Positions 22,001-36,800 of a DNA stretch of 64,000 nt are shown one piece after another. Numbering within the stretch: the first letter of the stretch is position 1; the number at the start of each line of letters is the position of its first letter. The translations under genes were made by a program, and so were the position numbers. The notes below the pieces were generated by a model. It was not told the origin of the DNA. It worked only from the letters and a program-made list of their open reading frames with translations, and did not search any database. Source of the DNA: Macrosoma leucophasiata (taxonomy: Eukaryota; Arthropoda; Insecta; Lepidoptera; Hedylidae); NCBI GenBank assembly GCA_036365455.1, contig JAWQUS010000022.1, forward strand, positions 6,510,001 to 6,574,000. The letters are read 5' to 3'.

Positions 22001-25000
22001 TCCGAAGCACGGAGACGCGCATTTAATTTGCTAATAGCGGTCACCCATTACACTACTCGACCGCGCTCGTAGTGCTTAACCGAGTAGATCGCTTACGATC
22101 TACACCAGCCGCTGGGCCATGCGCGCTTCAAAGAAGGAAATAGTATCTCAATTATGAAAGAGGCAAGCGAGCATACCTACTGTTCACATTAATAGGTAGC
22201 CTCAGGACTACTCAGAAGGCTTAAGATAAGCTACCATTTAAGCTTGTGTTGAAAATTACCGTACATTACCACTTGTACTACCTACTATTTGCGAGCAAAT
22301 AGATTAACCCCCTTATTCATAAACGTATTTTAGCTAAAGTATTGCTAATCTCTCCTTTGTCTTTTTCTATCCTGCACATTTGACAATGCAACTGACAAAG
22401 ACAAAGCATTCTATGGCTAAAACATTGCTAATGTACGTGTACGGTCCCGTACATAGCACATGAAAATCGCGCCATCAGCAATATTGTAAATCATGCATTT
22501 TTACGTTAGTTCGCAAACAGCTATCATTCAACAAACATCGCGTACTCATTATTAGCATATCTTTTATAGCATTTAATATAACAAACAATATACAGTCTTT
22601 ACTTGACTATCGAATCTTTGATTTATCTATCATAACATTTCAGGTGTATAGTCCCGGACTATACATCGTGTGGTCCTTCGAAAAGTGAATCTGCGGGACC
22701 TCGCGCGTGGTTATAACCTCTTCGGGTGAATAAGGGGGTAAGTAATGTGGTAGTGCTTACTTGCCTACACCATTGAGCACCATTACTAAAATTTTACCAT
22801 TATACTTAGCCTGGGTTGCACAACGGTATTTTTATTTAAGTTATGGAATTAGTAAACAAGCTTGCAGTTCATATTGTTGTTAAGTGATGACTGCAGCCTA
22901 TAGACTATAGACACCCACACAAAGACCAAGGTCAAAATGTAGATGCGTTACCACTCCTGAGGCCTAAGGTGTTATGCCACTGTGCCGGAAATTACAGGGC
23001 CGTATATTACTACCTGACCGGAATACGATAGTGCTGAACACTACTATTTAGCGACAAGTATATTAGAATAGAATAGAATAGAATAGAAAAACTTTATTTG
23101 TAACAACTTATAAAAACAAAAAACTAAAACTAAGAACACAAAATCAAAGTTGTTACAAAAAGGTCCCCAATTCAGCATAAAGCCGATCTTACGAGCGGCG
23201 CTGGTCTTCCATTGAGGCCGATTTTGTGACATAGGACCTAAATCACGCCAGCAAAGCGTCTGTCGTATATATTAAATACCTATACATAATAAATATTAGG
23301 TAATGTGGTGGTGCCTACGCCCGCGAGCTCCGTCACTGGAGCTCTACCACCAGTGAAATTTGTTAAAGTTAAAGTTATTGTTAAAAATATCGTGGTGCAA
23401 CCCAGACTAAATTTTACTTAACTTACATTTGAAACCACAGCCGCGTACGTAATGCCCCTCAAAATGCCATACCTGAAAAGAACAAATTGTTTTATGTCCT
23501 TCAAATTGTTTAAAAGAGGGTTAATTGAAATTACCGCATCAACTCTTGCAGGAAGCCTCTCTACATGAATCCCAAAAAAATATATTCTACGACTTTTTAC
23601 AAATCTTGATAAATAACCCCAAAATCAAAACTAAAGACACTGGTGCCTATTTCCTCACTCTCAGGGCGAGATTCACAGACCGCACTACGACTTTACTTTG
23701 AACAAAGTATGCTTAGAACAGTCAGAAATGTATGGGTTTTGACCATAGAGCAACACCGGAGGGGAGTAGCCATATGCAGGCTTTCCCCTCTGTCAAAGTA
23801 CAAGCCTAAACGGGCCTATACCTGTCGCCTAGATGTTTAAATGTGTGCGTGAAATTGTTTCTGTATTTTGCTAAAGTCACGGTGGGAGTTTCGTAGTAAT
23901 AGACGATTTTTGTAGTGTGCGTGTGTGTCGCACGCATTTCCCCCCGCAAAAATGACAGACTGTTTTGCATCGGTAATAAGCGCTATGGCTACTCCTCTCC
24001 AAACCGCCGCGGTCTGTGGCCCGTGTTGCTCTATGGTTTTGACAGTTCGAAGCGTACTTTGCTCGAAAGTAAAGTCGTAGTGTGATCTGTGAATCTCGCC
24101 CCCAGAGTCCGATGAGAAGGCAAACCGGCAACAAGACTGGAGTGTGATCGGACGTAGGACCCTTACGTGCTCTCCAAGGCACGGGTCCAGACTTCGGGCT
24201 ACTACTGGGACTTCCCTCGCCAGGAAAACTGGAGTTCTAGTGTAGGGACTCGAGGATGTAGGCACCACCGCAATACCTAAACAATCTGCCGCCAACTGGT
24301 AGTGTTTAGCACTATCGTGTTCCCAGGGCGGATTTGATACGTTGGCTGCCCTAGGCCTATGAAATATTGAAGATCGGTTCAGTCGTTTGGACGTGAAAAG
24401 GTAACAGACAGACAGACAGACAGAGTTACTTTCGCATTTATAATATTAGTAGGGATGTTGCAGTCATTACTTAACATCCACGTGAACTGCATGCTTGTTT
24501 GCTACGTTTTTTTTTTATGTCAAGGGATTGACAGACGAGCAGACGGGCCACCTGATGGAAAGTAGTCACCGTCGCCTATGAACATTTGCAACACCAGGGG
24601 AGTCGCCAACGCGCTGCCAGCCCTGAAGGACTCCTTTGACGTCATTTTTGAAGAACCCCATATTGTAGCACCGAGGGAACACCTCAGAGGGAAGCTCGTT
24701 CCACAATTTACACGTTCTGGGCAAAAACGAACGTGAAAACCGCACCGTTGAACATTGCCAGGTGTCCAGTCGGGTGAGGGTGGAACTTCTCTCTTCGGCG
24801 GGTAGTACGGTGTAGGAAAAGAGACGGTGGCACCATGTCGAACAGTTCAACAGAGCACTCGCCATTGTAGAGACGGTATAGAACGCAAAGACTCCCAATG
24901 TCTCGGCGCAGGCTCAGTTGTTCGAGCCTGTCTGTAAGTCCTGGGTCGTTAACCCAATGTCTCGGCGCAGGCTCAGTTGTTCGAGCCTGTCAGTAAGACC

Positions 25001-28000
25001 TGGGTCGTTAACCCAATGTCTCGGCGCAGGCTCAGTTGTTCGAGCCTGTCAGTAAGTCCTGGGTCGTTAACCCAATGTCTCGGCGCAGGCTCAGTTGTTC
25101 GAGCCTGTCAGTAAGTCCTGGGTCGTTAACCCAATGTCTCGGCGCAGGCTCAGTTGTTCGAGCCTGTCATTAAGCCCTGGGTCGTTAACCCAATGTCTCG
25201 GCGCAGGCTCAGATGTTCGAGCCTGTCTGTAAGTCCTGGGTCGTTAACAATAATACGAATGGCGCGTCTTAGTAGGGAGTCAAGTGGACCAAGTTGGCAT
25301 TTGGGGGCCCGCCACGTTTGTAACATAAAAAAACTAGTAATACTTATAATAAAACTATTTTTACGGATTTATCTCACGTATATTAAACTAAAATGATTTT
25401 TAAAATCAACCAAAAGTATAATTTTAGTTTAATATACGCGAGATAAATCCGTAAAAATAGTTTTATTTCAATGAGTGTAGCTCGCGAAAACCTAAGAACA
25501 TATCAATACTTATAATAATAATAATAATGGCAACCCAATATACGTCCCACTGCTGGGCACGAGTCTCTCCCTTTTTTTGGGGGGAGGCCTGGAGCTTACT
25601 CCACCACGCTGCTCCAATACGGATTGGTGGAGGTGGGTGGGTTAGTGGCCAACCCACTGTCGGATGTTTTCAAACCGTCCATAAGGGCTCCGACAAGGTT
25701 TAACGACTGCTATCCATCGATAGCAACCGGGACCGACGGCTTAACGTGCCCTCCGAAGCACGGAAATGCGCATTTAATTTGCCACTAGCGGTCACCCATC
25801 ACACTACCCGACCGCGCCCGTAGTGCTTAACCGAGCAGATCGCTTACGATCTACACCAGCCGCTGGGCCATGCGCGCTTCTCAGTTCTTCAGTAATACTT
25901 TGTAGAACCCAAAGATCGAACTCGAGATCTCTGGCATCATGCTTGCAACCTAGCTGTATCAGAGACAGTCAGGACTGTACATACCAAGCGCCAATATCTT
26001 CAACCCGTTCAGCCAGCGGTCGTCTGGCCTGGGTCACCATTTTGTAGGCGTCCAGGCGTATCTCGGCTATATTGTTGAGTAGAGCGAAGAGAGGGGCGAG
26101 GGGGAACGCTGCCACGAATAAAGTGACGAAGCCGTATTGTAGAACTGTAAAGACATAGGTGATTTAGACCTCACTTTACCTTCTATATATATTTTCGAAA
26201 TTTGTAAATTTGTTCAAAAAAATCCAACGATTTTTAAACACCGACAAGAATTTCAAAGCAATTATTCAATACGTAATAAAAACAGACTAATGTTACCAAA
26301 TTCCAGGCTCACTTTACATACATCCAGTCCCTATGTTATGGCCTTTAAAACATTTAATAAATTACCGGAATCGTTAATATGCGAAATCAAAAATAAAATA
26401 TTTCTTAAGAATTTAAAAATTATGCTTGTTAAAAAATGTTATTATAATATAAAAGAATATTTTGACGATAAATTGTAAAATATTTGCTATATCTTTGAAC
26501 AACCTCTCCTCTCCTATTATAACTATTATATAACTTTGCTGTGCCCAAATGGGTCTGTAATGAGATACTTATATTATTTTGTAGAAATTAAACTTGCGGA
26601 TTTTTCTCGCGTATACAACACTCCCAAACTTCTTACACCCGATGTTTCGGTCGCTTTCCAGCTACCGTGGTCACGGGCAGTGTATACGCGAGAAAAATCC
26701 GCAAGTTTAATTTCTACAATGTACGAAGCTCGCGAAAACCTACGAAAACGTTATTACTTATATTATTACTAGCGGCCCGCCCCGGCTTCGCCCGCGCTGC
26801 TCTGCTCCTATTAGTCATAGCGTAATGTAAGCTATCCTATCTCTCAAGTTGGATCGAACTGCACATGGTGTGCGAATTTTATTAAAATCGGTTAAGTGGT
26901 TTAGGAGTCCATTGAGGACAAACATTGTGACACGAGATTTATATATATTAAGATTGTCCAACGCACTACCATTGCAGAATGCAAATAAATTATTGAATTG
27001 AATTGAATTGAATTTAAAATCTATATAAATAAAAATTAATTGCGGTTCATTAGTGGTAGTTTCACTGGTGGTAGATCTCCAATGACGGAGCTCGCGGGCG
27101 TAGACACGACCGCATTACCTAATATACTTGCCTCTAAATGGTAGTGTTCAGCGCTATCGTGTTCCGGTCAGGTGGTAATGTACGGCCTTGTAATTTCCGG
27201 CACAGTGGCATAACACCTTAGGCCTCAGGGGTGGTAACGCATCTGCATTTTGACCTTGGTCTTTGTGTAAGTGTCTATAGGCTGCAGTCATCACTTAACA
27301 TCAATGTGAACTGCACGCTTGTTTGCCACTTCTATAACATAAAAAAAAGTCTCGCTAAAACTCAAGAACGGCTGAACCGATTTGGCTAATTTTGGTTTTG
27401 AATGATTGCTGGAAGCCCAGGGAAGGTTTAAAAGGTAAGAAAATATGAATGAATTGAAGGGATATAGTAAAAACTACAATTTCATTTACCTTTGACACAT
27501 TATATATTTCATTCTGAGATAATACGAAGTTTGCTCATTAATAAGGATAATTACAGTACCCAGCAAGTTATATTGCACATCGACTTTATGAAAGAGATTT
27601 CGGCTCTGTAGAGCGTTATCTCTTTCGCACACTACTTATGTAACGTTTGTCGACCGTTTTGGTCAAATTTTGATCAATACTTAATTGATTAATAGGATAT
27701 GTTAGAAAATATGTAATACTTAATACTACGTATAGAATGGACAGTTCGACGTCCCGCCCGATTTCCCCGCCTTACCCATCACCCCCCCTCGAGAGGCATT
27801 TGAAAAAACTTCAACAGTGAGGTTGCGATCGATCAATTTTTAGTTAATTTCGTCACATAGTCAGTCGGACGACTTATTTCACGATTGTTTTAGGTGATAA
27901 CCCTACGTGCTACATTTCTGTGTGCGTGAAACACGTCACTAGTTGCTGTCTGTGTAATAATAGGCATAGAGCAACACGGGCCACCGGCCGCGGCGGACCG

Positions 28001-30200
28001 GAGGGGAGTAGCCATATGCAGGCTTTCCCCTCTGTCAAAGTACAAGCCCAATTGGGTCTATGCCTGTCGCCTAGAAGTTTAAATGTGTGCGTGAAATTGT
28101 TTATGTATTTTGTTAAAGTCAAGGTGGGAGTTTCGTAGTAATAGACGATTTTTGTAGTATGTGTGTGTCACACGTGTTTCCCCCCGCAAAAAAATGACAG
28201 ACTGTTTTGCATCGGTAATAAACGCTATGGCTACTCCCCTCCGGTCCACCGCGACCGGTGTCCCGCGTTGCTCTATGAATAATAGGTAACCAGAATAAGC
28301 GTTTGTATGGAATTTTAGCCGAATGTCCGAGGTGTTCTTTAATGAAGTAGAACTCTTTTACTATATTTTTTCAGATCATCAATATTGAGGTATCATCATC
28401 AATATAGAGATTCCCGATAGATGGTTTGCGGAGCCCCGCAAAGTCAGAGTTTCTCAAACTGAAGGGGATATATGCCACCCAGCAAATAGGTAAACTTCAT
28501 GCTTACCAACATTAAAAATAAAACAAAATACCACTCACTCATCTCCAAATACTCGTCAAACAGAGCCAGTCTGCCAGGGTCCTGCAGGTGGAAGTCCTGC
28601 TCCCAGGCCATGTGCGGCTTGCTGAGGTCCCGCGTCACCGCCCGGTGGGACCTCTGGCGCCACCAGTTGTGGAACTTGCTGGAAAGAAAGGTACAAGTTG
28701 GAACCCCAAGATGATGAGCCAGTTGGTCTAGCGCCGTGTGTCAAGCGTTTTAACCGAGGCTTACGGGTTTGATTCCCGTACCGAAACAAATATTTGTTTC
28801 GGGTCTGACTGATTGTGTATTTGTGGATGTGTTGTGTGTGTACAACGGCACCCACAACACAGGTTGATACTTATTGTTAGCGATGGCAATTAATGCAATT
28901 TCTCGTAAATTTCATAAGCATATGCATTCCTTAGTCTTAGCATGGTAATTGTTATTGCTATGCTATTTATTTGTATTCATATTTTTATATTGCAAACGGG
29001 AATTAATCGCGTACTATTTTAATCGAAGTATTTACCTCGACACTCGACGTTTCGGTCGTAATACAACGACCGTGGTCACGAGTAGACTGCTGCTCCATGG
29101 TGTCATATCACCGTCTTGTAGCCGCGCCAGTTCTTCGAACTACCCGCGGTTGATCGTCATTATTTTGAATCAATAAGGTCCCGCACACACAACGCTCACA
29201 ACAGCCGACGATTTATCCGAAGATACATCCCGACGTCTACATTTCCCGATAACCGGATTCCACGAAACCGACAACCTATATCCATCCATGGATGAGAACT
29301 GGCGCGGCTACGAGACGGTGACACCATGGAGCAGCAGTCTACTCGGGACCACGGCCGTTGCATTATGGCCGAAACGTCGAGTGTCGAGGTAAATACTTCG
29401 ATTAAAATAGTACGCGATTAAGTCCAGCTATGCTATTTGCTAATATAGTAATAATTGATACCTAATGAAGTATATGATTTCTGTTAATATGCAAATTAAT
29501 GAATGATAAAGGGTGCCACGTTAATTATTATTCAAAAATCTCACGCATTCATTTCATCTTTCATTCTATATACGTTCCTAAATGCAAAATAATTGAAGAA
29601 AATAACAAAATAATTGCGAATTTTACGAACCGGGTCGTGACGCGATATAGGTATTGGGTAAAAACACTTTTTACCTTTATTCCGACGTTTCGGCTGTCTG
29701 TCCGCGAACACGGCTTGTGCAACCGAGCAGCTCGAGGGCGTAGGCACCACCGCATTACCTAATATACTTGCCGCTAAATGGTAGTGGTCAGCACTATCGT
29801 GTTCCGGTCAGGTGGTAATGGTAAGGCATAACATCTTAGGCCTCAGGTCCGTGGTAAAGCATCTGCATTTTGACCTTGACCTTGTGAGTGTCTATAGGCT
29901 GCAGTCATCACATAACATCAATGTGAACTGCATGCTTGTTTATTTATTTATTTATACTTTCAAGCACAAAAATGTAACATGAGGCGGACTTAATGCTAAG
30001 TAGCATTCTCTACCAGTCAACCTTTGAGTTGTATAGAAAACATAAAAATGGTGCAGAACATTGCAAATAATCTAATCTAGTTATAACGACTAAAGATAAG
30101 TATAAATAACATTTTTAAAAGTAACAAACACAAGAATACCTATTGTTATATGGAACATATTACTTAAATCGAAATAATACATATATATATATATATTCAT

Positions 30201-30241
<41 letters not shown>

Positions 30242-30838
30242 TAAGCTAAATATATATTTTTATAAATACATATATATATATATATAACACACATACACAT
30301 ATATATCCAAATACATATACCTAAATACCTATAAAAATATTTAAATAAATGCAACGAAAAATAGTAAAAAAAAAGTAGTTGTTTGCCACTTCAATTACAT
30401 AAAAAAATGTAATTTGCCATAATTCAATATCAATAGTGGTACAAAAAAATACTTACGGATATCCCAGCTCAACAAAATTATTGAAGCATTGTTTCCCAAT
30501 CATGATGATCGCCAACTGTATACACAACTCGGAGAGACACCCGGCTGGGTCGCATATATCCCCCTTCAGTTTGAGAAACTCTGACTTTCTTGCTTGATCA
30601 TCACCTGGGTAGTCGTAAAAACGTCCCTGGAAATTGATTGGGAGTTTTGGCGGAAACCTTGAAAGAGGCGTGTGGTGCTCTTATTTTATTTCATTTCCTT
30701 GGTGTATTTATGAGTTATCTATACTTATAATAAATCTGTAGAAGTGTAAATTCTGTACATTGAAAATATTGAAAAAATAAATACCAGGGGATGTTACTAG
30801 ATCGATACCGAACACAAAAATGTGATTAGAAATTTTTT

Positions 30839-30869
<31 letters not shown>

Positions 30870-33800
30870 TCAAGCATCACACAAAATCTACCGGTCCGAT
30901 TACGATAAAACTTGGTTATATTTTAACCTTTGGCGCACAACACTGGGTACTTTTTATCCCAGTATAATGTCTGTTTGTCTGTGTGTTTGTGCACTCTAAT
31001 TTCAAAAACGGCTTATCCGATTTTCTGTTTTCACTAATATATAGTGGTAAGTTTCACTTAACATTTAGTGTTTTTTTCATGTCAATCGGTTCAAAAATAA
31101 AAAAGTTATGTCAATTTTAAGAATCATATCGAATATTTTTAGACTATTCTGCATCTATCTTCTATCTTTTTTAGGGTTCCTTACCTAAAAGATAAAAATG
31201 GACCCTATTTCTAATCCTCCACTGTCTGTCTGTCTGTTCGTCCGTCCGTCTGTCTGTCACCAGGCTGTATCTCATAAACAATGATAGCTAGAAAGCTAAA
31301 ATTTTCACAAATTATGTATTTCTGTTACCTGTATAACGAAAAAATTAAATACTAAAAATAAGAGAAAGTATTAAGGGGTCCAAGGGGACAAACAAAAAAC
31401 GTGTTCTTTTGTATGCCCCCTTGGACGTTTTCGTATATTTTTTGCTCGACATTACAGTACATAGCAAGTAGACGCTTAAAATTTTCACAGAATATAAAGT
31501 TGACTATTACCTTTCTTAATAAATCCATACTGTCTTTATTAAGATTATAAATGTGAAAGTGTGTTTGTTTGTCCGTCTTTCACGTCAAAACGGAGCAACG
31601 GATTGGTGTAATTTTCTATGTAGAGATACTTGAAAAGGTGCAGAGTGACATAGGCAACTTTTTGTCATCTTATATCCCCCCCCCCCTAAAATAGGAGGTG
31701 AAAATTTAAATGGAGCATTCCACAATTTGCAAGGGGTACAAAGTTAAAACTTGGTACGCGAACTCTTTGAGCCTAACAAACAAAACGTACATCTTTTTTT
31801 TTAGAAATCTGCCCCCATCCCCTTATAAGAGGGAGTGAAAATTATATTGGGATTTCTGCAGTGTTCAAGGTCAAAAGTAAAAAATTGGTATGCGGACTCT
31901 TTGTTACTACAAAAACCGCATTTACTTATTTTTTTTTTTTGGATATCTGCCTACCTTTCTAAAATAGCGGGTGGAGGTTTGTAGGAGCATTTCACAATTT
32001 TCAAGGCAGAAAATTAAAACTTGGTATACTGACTCTTTGAAATGTAACGTAACTTCACGCCTGTAATCCCCGAACGGGTAGGCAGAGGTTAATGCATGCA
32101 TTCAAGCATACATGCAAACACCCACGACTCGCCGGTTACGTTTTGGCCCATGTAACAGGTGGTAAGCCTGTTGACATCTCCGGGCACATAACCAAACTCC
32201 GAGGTACTGGGAAACTTCCATAAAATGGAAAAATCGCTATCTCTGATAGTCCCCGACCCGGGAATCGAACCCAGGACCCCCAGCGTAGTAGTAGTGGCTA
32301 GCTACCACTACACTACTGAGGCAGTTAAAGTTCCGTTTCATACATGTCATTAAATTTCAAACGGCGATGACGTCTTCAGTGACCCAAATTCAAGTAGTAC
32401 ACAATGACTCGTGAATCACTGTGTACTTTAGTGAGTCACTGTGTTCTCCTTCTAGTAAGTACAATGATGTAAAAAATCGGTATTTATCTGTCTAGTGCAC
32501 AACATGTGTGTTTTATCTAAATAATTTCAAGTCAATAGTCAACCTGTTGCTTTATTATAAGCTAGGTACCATACATACAACCCAAGCTAATAAAAACGTG
32601 TTAAAAATATATACATACCTTAAAAAAAGCAATATAGATAAGTGATGAGTAAAAGTTCATGAATTCAAAGAAGAATATTTTGAACGTGTAGGAATCTTCA
32701 TATTCAGTCTGTGTGCGAGGATTCTCCATGTTGGTTAAATATAGAGCTACTTTTGCGTATATCTGTAAATAACGAAGAAAAGTTATTGTCTGTAAGAAAA
32801 TCAATCTATTTTAAACTAATAAAGGGGGCACATTGTTACTGGTGGTAGAGTTCTAGTGTATGGACTCGAGGGGGTAGGCACCATCGCATTTCGAAGCGTA
32901 CTGTGCTCAAAGTAAAGTCGTAGTGCGGTCTGTAAATCTCACACAGACCAACTATTAAAAAGACAACGATGATTCTGTTATTCTGAATCAGAATGCATCC
33001 ACCTACTTTTTGGGGACCGACACGTGGTCAGAATTTCTGACCACGTGTCAGAATTTCTGACCACGTGTCCGTCTTACGCATTTTCGATCAGGGTGACCTG
33101 ACGCAAGTTTAACATTTTTTACCCATCGGAAAAAGTGCAAAGCGTCGCTAAACAAGAATATACTTGAATAATAGTTGGTTGTCAAGCTAAGACTTACCCT
33201 AGTGAGTATCATAATGATGATCAAATTGATCATGGCAGCGGTCATAGCGGTGAATATTTTGGCGTGCTTCTTCAGGAAGAACCCGCTGCCGCCGTATATC
33301 ACCGACACCATAGATATCCTGTAGATTATAGTGCCTAAAACAGCACCCATTACTATGGTGATCTGAAACGGATGACAGAAACGTTGAATACGCACTGACT
33401 AAGGGTCCTGTTGAAAATCAGCGTCAGGTACCTTGTATATGAAGGTACCTGACATTTGCTGAACAGGACACCTTTTTGGCAGCCGTGAGACACATATTAC
33501 GTGTTTAGTATTAATTTTAGATATTGTGTTCTCTTTTCTTTGTTGTATACGTTTTATGTCTGTTGTATGTGTCTCGCTGTGTGTCAAATAAATAAATGTT
33601 TCTGTTTCTGTTTCTGAATAAAAGGGCGATGTGTCCTCTACATGAGACGCCACCTAGTGAAATACTGACGAAATACAAAGCACTTGTCTAGTACGGAAGA
33701 TGGCGTATGACCGAGCTACATCGCACATGCGAAGTTTTATCAAGGGTTGTCATATATACAACTTCCCAACCTTTATCGTTGACCACGCAGTGGGCACTAC

Positions 33801-36800
33801 AGTGCGGCCGCATGGCACTCGCGCTGAAGTGCCAACTACGTTAATCCAGGCCGAGCTCCCATAGGAGCTATGCGCCTCTCATATCCGGTTACACTGTAGA
33901 GGCATTTTGCCAACAGTAATACTGTCCATTCGAGAAAATTAAAAGAAAAAACTTTATCTTTGGGCCACGGCCCGCCGCGCGATCAAGTGACCATTAATAA
34001 CCTTGGTAATTAAGTAAAAAAGTAAAGAAGTCGTTGAATCTCAATTGAGTCGGTTCGCTGTCTCTTTCTCACATTAGTCGCACACATTTGTTAAAGCAAG
34101 ACAGCGAAGCGATTTAATTGCCACTGCCACCGTTTGTGTGTAAACACACTATGCCGAAGCTACGCGATGGAAGTTTGGCGGCTATTTTACATTCCGAAGT
34201 ATTCGGCTGAAATGACACACTATATGTGCCGAACTTACGCGACAGAACTTCAGTTCAGTACGGTGTGTGCCGGTATAGGTGAATTCAGCAATCGAACCGA
34301 ACTTCGGTCGTACGCCCGACCGATGTTACCCTGTACGCTATAATAACGCAGCGTAATTTCGACATAGTGTGTCATTAATTCAAAATAGTGCCGAACTTCC
34401 GTCGCGTAGCTTCGGAATAGTGTGTTTACACACTATATCACGGACACCATGGATATTCTATAGATGATCGTGCCTAAAACAGCACCCATTACTATGGTGA
34501 TCTGAAAGCGATGTCAAAAATTTTAATAAAGAATGAAATTCAGAAAAAAAGAAGCAAAACTTAAATTCTAACTATTCGAAAAATCAAGCTAAAAAATAAA
34601 TAATATTAATAGATCACCACTTATTTTTATTTTTTTTATAAACGTAACTTTACGTAAGTTACGCTGACGCCTAGATACCCTTTCGGTATACAGAGTTAAG
34701 TGTATAAATCGAGTATACATGCAATCACACACGATTCGCCGGTTACTTTTTGGCCCATGTAACAGTTGCTGAGCCATTTGCCATCTCCGGGCACATAACC
34801 AACTCCTGAGGTACTGGGAAACTTCCAGTGATAAAAGATTTTACACCGTTACCTGATAATCTCCAACCTGGCAATTAAAACCAAGGACCTCAGCGTAGTA
34901 GAAGTGTAGCCTGCCACGAAGTGGACCGACGACACTGCGACTGCAATCACTGGTGGTAGAGCTTCAGTGATGGAGCTCGCGGGCGTAGGCACCACCACAT
35001 TACCTATAAACTTGCCGTTAAATGGTAGTGTTCAGCACTATCATGTTCCGGTCAAGTGGTAATGTACGGCCCTGTAATTTCCGCCACAGAGGCATAACAC
35101 CTTAGGCCTCAGGAGTGGTAACGCATCTGCATTTTGACCTTGGTCTTTGTGTGGGTGTCTATAGCCTGCAGTCATCACTTAACATCAATGTGAACTGCAA
35201 GCTAGTTTGCCACTTCCATAACATAAAAAAAAAATCGCTGGATGGAAGAGGCACAGGATTGTCAGCCAGGGCAATCTTGGGGAGACTTTGTCTAACAGTC
35301 ATTCGGGTGAAATTATGATAATCTTACCATAAAAAGCACAGCCGAGCTGGTAGCGACGTATCGCATGGTCTTCTGCCAGGTGGGTAGATAAGGTTCCTTC
35401 TCCCTGGTCACCGGATTTGTTCGGAAGGTCTTTACAGAAGCCTCAAACTCCGGCCGAGGGTCTTCATCCTGGAAAACAATAATTAGTGATTCTGTAGCTT
35501 CCACTACATAAGGCACCACCTAGTGGAAAACCGACGAATCACCGAAGTACTTGTTGAGTAATGTTGAGTACGGAAGATGGCGTATCAATCGAATTACATC
35601 GCACATATGAAGTTTTCTCAAGAGTTGCAATATATACAACTTCCCACGGCGGACGAGTTGGATCACCCAGCGGTTTTTAGTGGGTAGACGTCTTTTTCTT
35701 ATCCCGAAGTCCCACATCACCTACCCTTCTACCCCGGGGTAAGGCGTTCACCTAGTTGAAAAAAAGGTTCGATCGAAGTAGGGAAAGATAGTCACAAAAT
35801 TAACTTACTTGGTCAACTCCGCCAAGGTCCCATTCCCATCTTAAAACTGATTGTTTTCTTTTCCACAGTTCCAGGAATGTCGTTGCTGAAAAACATCATA
35901 AATGTAATAAACAATACAAAATTCAAAGTCAATTTAAGGGTGCTTTTCCACCATAGATGTGCTATGCAGCTTTGCTGCGAAGATGTGAAATCTACATAGA
36001 GCAACACCGGAGGGGAGTAGCCATATGCAGGCTTTCCCCTCTGTCAAAGTACAAGCCCAAATGGGACTATACCTGTCGCCTAGATGTTTAAATGTGTGCG
36101 TGAAATTGTCTCTGCATTTTGTTAAGGTCAAGGTGTGAGTTTCATAGTAATAGATGATTGTTGTAGTGTGCGTGTGTGTCGCACGCATTTCCCCTCGCAA
36201 AAAATGACAGACTGTTTTGCATCGGTAATAAACGCTATGGTGGTGTCCGTGTTGCTCTATGGAAATCTACGCTACGAAAATATGTGACCGTTTCCACCAT
36301 AGAACAACTCGGGTCACCGGCCGCGGACCGGAGAGGAGTAGCCGGGCAGGCTTTCCCCTCTGTCAAAGTACAAGCCCAAGTAGTCGTGCGTATAATAAAA
36401 ACTGGTTGCAGCAGGACTGTTCATTAGACTTAATCTAGCTGTGCGACTGAACTGACATCCTAAAAAATGCCGAATTGCTTGCTGAAATAATATCGGCCGT
36501 GTTGTTTCGAACTGACTCAAACAGCAGTTTATTAAATATCGTAAAGAAGTCGCTTTTACCCTTAATAATTGTTTTATATTATTTCGCATTAACACATGCT
36601 TGTGAAATCATTTTTTTTTTTAAGAAAAATGGAAATTAAAATTTGATTTCAGGCGAGACTTGAACTCGCGGCCACTGGGAATCTAGTCCAGCCGCTCTTT
36701 CAACAAAATAATATTTGTTTGTAAGTAACTGATAGAAATGTTAAAAATTGTATACTCATCATATTTTTTGTTTTACATGTTAGAAGTTTTCAGTAAGTTC

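Noticed and set aside
30160..30354. Minus frame rich in Tyr and Ile
   Set aside because: A translated TA microsatellite.
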